Below, piece after piece: positions 59,070 through 64,000 of a DNA stretch of 64,000 nucleotides. This stretch comes from CBDDEH01 sp965226865 (lineage in GTDB: Bacteria > Chloroflexota > Dehalococcoidia > Lucifugimonadales > JAGWBF01), in assembly GCA_965226865.1 (NCBI GenBank), contig CBDDEH010000004.1, positions 1-64,000 of the forward strand, given 5' to 3'. The translations under genes were made by a program, and so were the position numbers. Numbering within the stretch: the stretch's first letter is position 1; each line of letters opens with the position of its first letter. A model generated the notes under the pieces. That model was not told the origin of the DNA. It did not search any database and saw only the letters and a list, made by a program, of their open reading frames with translations.

Positions 59070-60086
59070 TCAATGGGAAGGCTGTGGCGCCTGGCCCTGC
59101 CACACCAGGGCGGCAGCGCCCAACAGCCCGATATCGTCCCCCAGGGAGCTGACCAGCAGCTTGAAGCCCAGCTTCCGGACGTGTGCCATGGCGTGGGTCT
59201 CGATATAGAGCTCGACCCCCGGCCGCAAGGATTCCCACTCGTTGGAAACCCCACCGCCCATCACTATGACGTCGGGGTTGAAGATGTGCAGGAGGTTCAC
59301 CAGGCCGGCCCCCAGGGCCCTGGATACGTCGTCCAGGACGCCCCTGGCCGGGGCATCTCCCTGGGCGGCCGCTTGAAACACCGTCTCCGCGGAGACCCGG
59401 TCGGCGTGTCCATCCACGAGAGAGCTGAGGGCGTTGCTCCCCTGGCCCTCCACCAACCTTTTGCCCCGCTCAGCGATGGCGGTGCCTGAGGCAAGGGTCT
59501 CCAGGCATCCCACGTGTCCACATTTACACCTGGGGCCGTTGGTGTCCACGGTCATGTGGCCCAGCTCTCCGGCCATGCCGTTGGCTCCCATGAGAGGGCG
59601 GCCTTCGATGACGACTCCACCGCCTATCCCGGTGCTTACGGTCATGTACACCAGGGTGCGGGCCCCAGCCCCATCCCCATAGCTGTACTCGCCCAGGGCT
59701 GCCAGGGTGGCGTCGTTGCCCACCGCGACGGGATACTCCATCCTCTTTTCCAGGACCGACTTGAGGGAGACGCCGTCAAGGGCCGGTAGGTTGGGCGGGT
59801 CGTACATGACGCCCGTCTCGGGATCTATCGGGCCGGCCAGCCCCATCCCGATTCCCGCCACACGGCCGTCCCTGGCCTGGTATATGGCCCGGTCCACCAA
59901 CGCCAGCACACGGGCAATGATGGCCTCCGTGCCATCCTTTGCTTCGGTGGGGGTCCGCTCTTTCCACAGGATCTCGCCCGACGGGGTGGCGAGGGCGGCC
60001 CTTGTCCAGTTGCCTCCCATGTCCAGCACCACCGCCAGAGGTCCCCCAGACGGAGGTGCACGCCTCGGGTCCGCGCCGCTTCTCAT
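59070..60086 (-). CDS. ROK-family glucokinase-like sugar kinase
   Basis: About 338 residues from ATG 60086, which overlaps the upstream TlpA stop (ATGA) and has GGAGG nearby; longer forms are non-coding. VVLDMGGNWTRAALATPSG is the ATP-phosphate motif, GNDATLAALGEYSYGDGAG and GMAGELGHMTVD carry the sugar-contacting and catalytic residues. CKCGHVGCLETLASG is the ROK zinc motif. Cytoplasmic hexose kinase is likely. Its coupling to a cytochrome c biogenesis thioredoxin is unusual and may be only positional. Confidence 0.9.
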   Translation of the reverse strand: MRSGADPRRAPPSGGPLAVVLDMGGNWTRAALATPSGEILWKERTPTEAKDGTEAIIARVLALVDRAIYQARDGRVAGIGMGLAGPIDPETGVMYDPPNLPALDGVSLKSVLEKRMEYPVAVGNDATLAALGEYSYGDGAGARTLVYMTVSTGIGGGVVIEGRPLMGANGMAGELGHMTVDTNGPRCKCGHVGCLETLASGTAIAERGKRLVEGQGSNALSSLVDGHADRVSAETVFQAAAQGDAPARGVLDDVSRALGAGLVNLLHIFNPDVIVMGGGVSNEWESLRPGVELYIETHAMAHVRKLGFKLLVSSLGDDIGLLGAAALVWQGQAPQPSH

Positions 60087-60721
60087 CCTCCTTCTCCTCC
60101 GGACAGGCTTGGGGTCTGGGAAGCGAGAAGCCCATCCAGCGCCTCTGTGAGGTCCCCTGGCGACATGGGGCCCACGAACTTCCGTACGAGGTTCCCACCG
60201 GGGTCGATGAATAACTTCTCTGGAATCCCCGAGACCCCGTAGCTGATGGCGATCCTGCCCTTCTCGTCCACCAGATTGGGGTATGACACGTTGAACTCCT
60301 CCACGTGGCCGGACACCTTCTCGTGGTCGTCCCAGATGGCCACTCCGATGAACTCGATATTCTTGTCCCGGTACTCGCGATAGACCTGGTTGAGGGCGGG
60401 CGCCTCTCGACGGCAGGGGGGACACCAGGATGACCAGAAGTCCAGCATGACCACCTTGCCCCTAAGTCCCAATAGGCTTATCGGTTCCCCGTCGAGGCCC
60501 TCCTTGGCGAACAGGGGGGCAGGACGTTGGTCGATGCCGACCTCCCCGAACTTATTGTTTATGCCGAACCCCCCGGGATTGCCGCCGGGCTGGGCCACGG
60601 CCCAGCCCAGGAGGGCAAACAGGGCGGCGACGGGTACCACGGAAGCGACGATTATAACATAGCGCTTCCGCATCCCTGCCGTGGCCTCTGAGGGGTGCTT
60701 TAGGGCTCGGTCGCGGTTCAA
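60083..60721 (-). CDS. TlpA/ResA-like thiol-disulfide oxidoreductase
   Basis: 212 residues from a TTG at 60721 with GGGAGGTAACC upstream. A single membrane anchor (VIIVASVVPVAALFALLGWA) is followed by an extracytoplasmic thioredoxin fold with active site WSSWCPPCRREAP near 99 and the cis-Pro region GVSGIPEKLFI. Such proteins reduce apocytochrome c before haem attachment, which fits the adjacent ccmF and CcmI-like genes. The ROK gene overlaps the stop. Confidence 0.92.
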   Translation of the reverse strand: MNRDRALKHPSEATAGMRKRYVIIVASVVPVAALFALLGWAVAQPGGNPGGFGINNKFGEVGIDQRPAPLFAKEGLDGEPISLLGLRGKVVMLDFWSSWCPPCRREAPALNQVYREYRDKNIEFIGVAIWDDHEKVSGHVEEFNVSYPNLVDEKGRIAISYGVSGIPEKLFIDPGGNLVRKFVGPMSPGDLTEALDGLLASQTPSLSGGEGG

Positions 60722-60749
60722 AGGTTACCTCCCGGGCCTGATGTTGCAT

Positions 60750-61985
60750 TTACCCCGGCGTAGGGGGCGGATGCCGCAGCCGGGCCTTCAGCTCCTGCCT
60801 ACGCTGGACATAGGCCTGCTCCTCCATCTCCCCCTGCTGGAACCCGTCGTCCAGCCGGGCTATCTCCTCGATCAGAGAGCGCCGCTCCTGCCCGGACGAC
60901 TCGCCAGGTCTATAGGCGGCCCCGTGACGGGGGACGCCGCTGGCGAGCCCCGTCGCCGGTGACTCGGGTCCGCCTATCGCAACGGTGGGTTTCCCGGCTT
61001 TCCAGAAGGCCAGCCCGTAGAGCAGGAGGGCCCCGAGGACCAGCCCCACAGCGGAGGGGATGCCCACTTTCAGGTAGGGCCCGTCCGCCAGGGCGTCGCT
61101 GACCCCCTCCATCAGGGGCGGCTGGGGAAGGCCCCGTATCTCCACGTCCACCCGGGCGCCCGAAGCTAGCTGCCCGGTGGTCCAGGGCCGGTAGGACCTA
61201 CCCTCCAAGTCCACCGGGGGCAGGGCCGTCAGGGCTCCGGGGTCGCCGACGTGACCCAGCCCGTCGGGGAGGAGCACTTGGAAGCTCCCCGCACCCATGG
61301 GGAAGGAACGGGAGAGATTCAGGTGGGTTCCTTCGTAAGGCAGGCTGTAGACGTAGGTCACCTGGTGGGAGCCGGGGGGTACCGGCGCGGTGATGGCGAA
61401 GCCGGTGCCGACGGATAGGATATCCCCACCAGGCAGGTCGGAGGCTACGTCCAGACCCTCAGCCCCCGAGGGCAGGGAGAAGCGCACGAAGCTCATGCTC
61501 GCGGGCTCCCCAAGGTCGGGCACGAAGGTCCGGTCCGCATCGTTTACCAGGCTGGCCACCTGGAAGACCGACAGTCGCCGCTCATCTCCATCGGCTCCCA
61601 CAACCACCAGCAGGTCCTTCTCGATGCGTAGCAGGGCCAGGTCGCTGGATGTCTCATATATCGTTAGCTCCACGGCCTCCCCCTGCTCCAGCCTGCTGCT
61701 GTAGAGGACGTCGTAGTAGCTGGTGGTCAAGGCATAAAGGGTGTCTCCCGCGATCGTCACATCTTGAAATTCGAACCGGCCGTCGCCGTCCGTCAAGGCA
61801 GTGTACACCTCTGCTTCTCCACTTTCAAGGAACCGGTGCAGGGTTACCTCCAGACCGGCCGGAGCCGCTTGGTCCGAGGTGCCGTTGACCACCCGGCCGG
61901 ACACGCTCGTGTCCTCCACGTCGCCGTTTACCGGCATCGGCGCCATGAGTAGAAGCGCGAAAGCTAGGCCCGCGCCCGTGATCAC
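60750..61985 (-). CDS. membrane-anchored hypothetical protein with Cna-B-like domain
   Basis: 411 residues. A signal sequence (GLAFALLLMAPMPVNG) leads to an extracytoplasmic part. A carboxypeptidase-regulatory/Cna-B-like strand pattern (SVSGRVVNGTSDQAAPAGLE, DGDGRFEFQDVTIAGDTLYA) covers ~25-110, then a beta-rich region. A single membrane helix (VGLVLGALLLYGLAFW) precedes a cytoplasmic tail with a Glu/Gln-rich coiled coil (LIEEIARLDDGFQQGEMEEQ). Position between tlpA and a CcmI-like gene suggests a role in cytochrome c maturation, but this is inferred from context. GTG start. Confidence 0.65.
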   Translation of the reverse strand: MITGAGLAFALLLMAPMPVNGDVEDTSVSGRVVNGTSDQAAPAGLEVTLHRFLESGEAEVYTALTDGDGRFEFQDVTIAGDTLYALTTSYYDVLYSSRLEQGEAVELTIYETSSDLALLRIEKDLLVVVGADGDERRLSVFQVASLVNDADRTFVPDLGEPASMSFVRFSLPSGAEGLDVASDLPGGDILSVGTGFAITAPVPPGSHQVTYVYSLPYEGTHLNLSRSFPMGAGSFQVLLPDGLGHVGDPGALTALPPVDLEGRSYRPWTTGQLASGARVDVEIRGLPQPPLMEGVSDALADGPYLKVGIPSAVGLVLGALLLYGLAFWKAGKPTVAIGGPESPATGLASGVPRHGAAYRPGESSGQERRSLIEEIARLDDGFQQGEMEEQAYVQRRQELKARLRHPPPTPG

Positions 61986-62012
61986 CAGCGGCTCACCCTG
62001 GCGACGTGCCGT

Positions 62013-62381
62013 TCAGGGGAGGGGCTCTTCATCCCCCCTCCCCATGAGAGACCTCGCGCTTCGTATCTCCTCTTCCAGCGAGTGGTCCAGGTCCCGCTCC
62101 AGCGATTCCGCGGCCCTCATGGCTGCGGCAGCCTGGAGACGGTAGGCGCTCAACGTCTCCAGGTACTCCGCCTCATCTATGGTCCCCAGCTCGTGCTCCA
62201 GCTGTAGGGTCTTGATCTCCTCGTAGATGGCCTCACGCGTTCCGGTGTCCCGCCAGCCTTCGGGTCTCCCGGCTCCCCTGGGGAGGTGCGGCTCCTGGAA
62301 GTGGAAACGCCCTTTGACGAAGGGGTATACAACCATCCCAATGACGAGGACGGCGAGCAGGCCGCCGATCAGGAATGCCAT
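62013..62381 (-). CDS. CcmI-like small membrane protein
   Basis: 122 residues. An N-terminal membrane helix (FLIGGLLAVLVIGMVVYPFV) is followed by a coiled-coil helix with IYEEIKTLQLEHELGTIDEA and EYLETLSAYRLQAAAAM, the pattern of the membrane-proximal CcmI/CycH domain. The TPR part is absent. Likely an accessory of the CcmF haem lyase encoded next to it. Confidence 0.65.
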   Translation of the reverse strand: MAFLIGGLLAVLVIGMVVYPFVKGRFHFQEPHLPRGAGRPEGWRDTGTREAIYEEIKTLQLEHELGTIDEAEYLETLSAYRLQAAAAMRAAESLERDLDHSLEEEIRSARSLMGRGDEEPLP

Positions 62382-62509
62382 CTTTCACCTGAAAGCGCCT
62401 CGGGGTCGGCCGGGGACATATGCCCCGGGCGGCGCGTTACCTACATTATACCCGACGGCTCGAGGCCCTGCCGGGCTGGGCAGCCGGAGGCCCTCGGCAC
62501 CACTGGACC

Positions 62510-64000
62510 TCAGTCGCTGCCCGCCTGCTTGGGAGTGCCGGGCACGGGAAAGGCCCTCACCGGGGGGCGCTGTGGAGCCCATGCCGGGCTCACCACCCGT
62601 TTTCGTTGGGGCCACAGGGCTATGAGGGTGCCCAGCATGAAGACCGGGCCGGCTACCCACATCCACCAGACCAGGGGGTTGACCAATATCCGGAACCCGG
62701 CGCTACCGTCTTCCATGGTCTCGCTGGGGACTATGTACAGGTCCTCTACGGGTGTGGAGCGGATGGCCGCCCGGGTCGCGGCCATCTGGAAGTCGGGATA
62801 GAAGGTCCGCGTGGGGACCATCGTCCCCAGGCTTGAGCCGTCTTTATAGGCGTTCACTCTGGAGACAAACTCGGTCCGGTCCCCCTTGTCCGTGGCGTCG
62901 GTGCCCAGGTACTCCAGCTCGTAGTCGCCTACCACCACCCTTTCCCCGGGCACCAGGATTACATCCCTCTGTACGCTGTAGAAGGTGGAGCCCACGATCC
63001 CCAGGGCCAGAAACACGACGGCCAGGTGGACGACGTAGCCGCCGTAGCGGGGCCTGTTGGCTGCGATGAGCCGGGCGAATCCAAGGACGTAGTTGTCCCC
63101 GTGCCGGTGTCTCAACAGCGTGCCCCGCACCCATTCTGACAGAATGCCCACGGCCACAACGGCGCAGAGGGAAAAGGCGGCCAACGCATAGGGCTTACTG
63201 ACTCCCAGCGCCGCCAGCACCACCGCAACCGCCAGCCCGCCGGCCACCGGGACGACGAGGGTCCTTCCGAGGGTCCTCCACGAGGCACGACGCCAGGGCA
63301 GGAGTGGGCCCACCCCCATTAGGAACACCAGGGCGAGCATCAGGGGGCCGTTGACCTGGTTATAGAAGGGCTGGCCCACGGTGATCGTCATGCCCCGGGT
63401 CGCTTCCGAGATGAGGGGGTACACCACCCCCCACAGGGTCACGAAGGCGATGGCGAGGAGGAGGAGGTTGTTTACCAGGAATGCGGCCTCCCTGGACAGA
63501 CTGGACTCCAGGTTGCGGGCGCTCTTCAGGCTGCCGTACCGGAGGAAGAAGAGGGTAAAGGGTAGCACGATCCCTATGCCGGTGAACATGAGGAAGACCC
63601 ACCCCAGGGAGGAAGCCCCAAAGGAGTGGACGGAAGGCACAGGCCCGCCCCGGTTCATGAACATGCCGTAGAGGGCCAGCCCGAAGGCCACGTTGATGAG
63701 GACGATGTTCCACATCCGGAACATGCCTCGGCGTTTCTGGACCATGATGGAGTGGATAAACGCGGTAAGCCCCACGAAGGGCATGAACCCGGCGTTCTCC
63801 ACCGGGTCCCACGCCCAGTAGCCGCCCCATCCCAGGATGGTATAGGCCCACCAGCCGCCCAGAAGGAGCCCCGAGCCCAGGAGGGCCCAGGCGACTATGC
63901 CCCAGGTGCGGCCTGGGTCCACCCATTCGTCGCCCGTCTTGTGTGCCAGGAGCGAGCCCATGGCGAAGGCGAGGGGCAGGGTCACCGCTATAAGACCGGC
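62510..64000 (-). CDS. ccmF: cytochrome c haem lyase CcmF, C-terminal part
   Basis: The frame is open to the right window edge, so the N-terminus is missing; about 496 residues are present. Many membrane helices surround the WWD haem-handling motif ILGWGGYWAWDPVENAGFMP. NRPRYGGYVVHLAVVFLALG and FVSRVNAYKDGSSL are also conserved in CcmF. A large extracytoplasmic loop precedes the last helix, and a basic tail ends at PKQAGSD. CcmF joins haem to apocytochrome c outside the membrane. It heads or continues an operon with the CcmI-like and tlpA genes. Confidence 0.92.
   Translation of the reverse strand, partial: AGLIAVTLPLAFAMGSLLAHKTGDEWVDPGRTWGIVAWALLGSGLLLGGWWAYTILGWGGYWAWDPVENAGFMPFVGLTAFIHSIMVQKRRGMFRMWNIVLINVAFGLALYGMFMNRGGPVPSVHSFGASSLGWVFLMFTGIGIVLPFTLFFLRYGSLKSARNLESSLSREAAFLVNNLLLLAIAFVTLWGVVYPLISEATRGMTITVGQPFYNQVNGPLMLALVFLMGVGPLLPWRRASWRTLGRTLVVPVAGGLAVAVVLAALGVSKPYALAAFSLCAVVAVGILSEWVRGTLLRHRHGDNYVLGFARLIAANRPRYGGYVVHLAVVFLALGIVGSTFYSVQRDVILVPGERVVVGDYELEYLGTDATDKGDRTEFVSRVNAYKDGSSLGTMVPTRTFYPDFQMAATRAAIRSTPVEDLYIVPSETMEDGSAGFRILVNPLVWWMWVAGPVFMLGTLIALWPQRKRVVSPAWAPQRPPVRAFPVPGTPKQAGSD

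Noticed and set aside
60087..60425. Long N-terminal extension of the ROK kinase
   Set aside because: It runs antisense-like through the tlpA coding region with Arg/Gly-rich composition; ATG 60086 overlaps the tlpA stop and starts just before the ATP motif.
1..64000. CRISPR arrays, prophage or a complete known defence island
   Set aside because: No regularly spaced repeats, phage structural genes, restriction-modification genes or Cas-like proteins were seen.

Overview
The window is a GC-rich, densely coded bacterial chromosome segment. The mix of genes points to a Chloroflexota lineage of the Dehalococcoidia/SAR202 type: Thr/Pro-rich (TPT-repeat) surface lipoproteins, ClpC plus RadA, CoaX plus a fused CoaBC, a split glycine dehydrogenase, NHL/SMP-30 beta-propellers, a luciferase-like monooxygenase, an Ltp2-like thiolase with its DUF35 partner, and a CcmF-type cytochrome c maturation cluster. 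This placement is inferred from gene content only. No rRNA or CRISPR array is visible; two tRNA genes (His-GTG, Arg-TCG) lie near 12.2 kb.

Layout. 0-0.45 kb: end of a flavin monooxygenase. 0.5-6.6 kb (minus): a run of metabolic and repair genes (DnaQ/DinG-like helicase-exonuclease, OGG1-like glycosylase, PdxA, dCTP deaminase/dUTPase family, TenA). 6.8-15 kb: PHP phosphoesterase, a PadR/HAAS regulatory pair, DegV, a P-loop kinase, leucyl aminopeptidase, two tRNAs, an amidohydrolase with a MIP18-like partner, and an NHL protein. 15.2-20.4 kb: an insertion-sequence cluster with intact IS1182-, IS256- and ISNCY-type transposases and an IS3 remnant. 20.6-24.3 kb: two DUF1326 paralogues, two small hypothetical genes and a GSA-aminomutase-like enzyme. 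24.5-29.6 kb (minus): clpC, radA and a lipoprotein. 30-36.2 kb: gamma-glutamyltransferase, then a signalling-like group made of an ABC-like/zinc-ribbon/cNMP-binding protein, a cohesin-like lipoprotein and a STAND-type ATPase/class III cyclase. Two of these genes carry an in-frame TAG. 36.6-42 kb: SMP-30 protein, acyl-CoA dehydrogenase, coaX-coaBC, NHL protein. 42.3-44.1 kb: a second STAND-like ATPase, broken by a frameshift. 44.2-49 kb: glycine cleavage operon gcvT-gcvH-DUF4177-gcvPA-gcvPB. 49-55.7 kb: heterodimeric ABC exporter, polyprenol-phosphate-mannose-synthase-like glycosyltransferase, thiolase/DUF35. 55.8-58.6 kb: a toxin-antitoxin-like operon whose PIN-domain gene is split by an IS3 element. 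59-64 kb: ROK kinase, TlpA thioredoxin, and cytochrome c maturation genes ending in a partial ccmF.

The most notable points are: a PIN toxin gene that can be rebuilt in frame by removing an IS3 element and one copy of its 3-bp target duplication; a candidate cyclic-nucleotide group with a maker (STAND-cyclase) and a reader (ABC-like/zinc-ribbon/cNBD), both cut by TAG codons; a ten-base G tract directly upstream of the STAND-cyclase GTG start; a near-consensus promoter that would make a DUF1326 mRNA leaderless; and an ISNCY transposase with a resolvase-like tail. I did not find a clearly new defence system.
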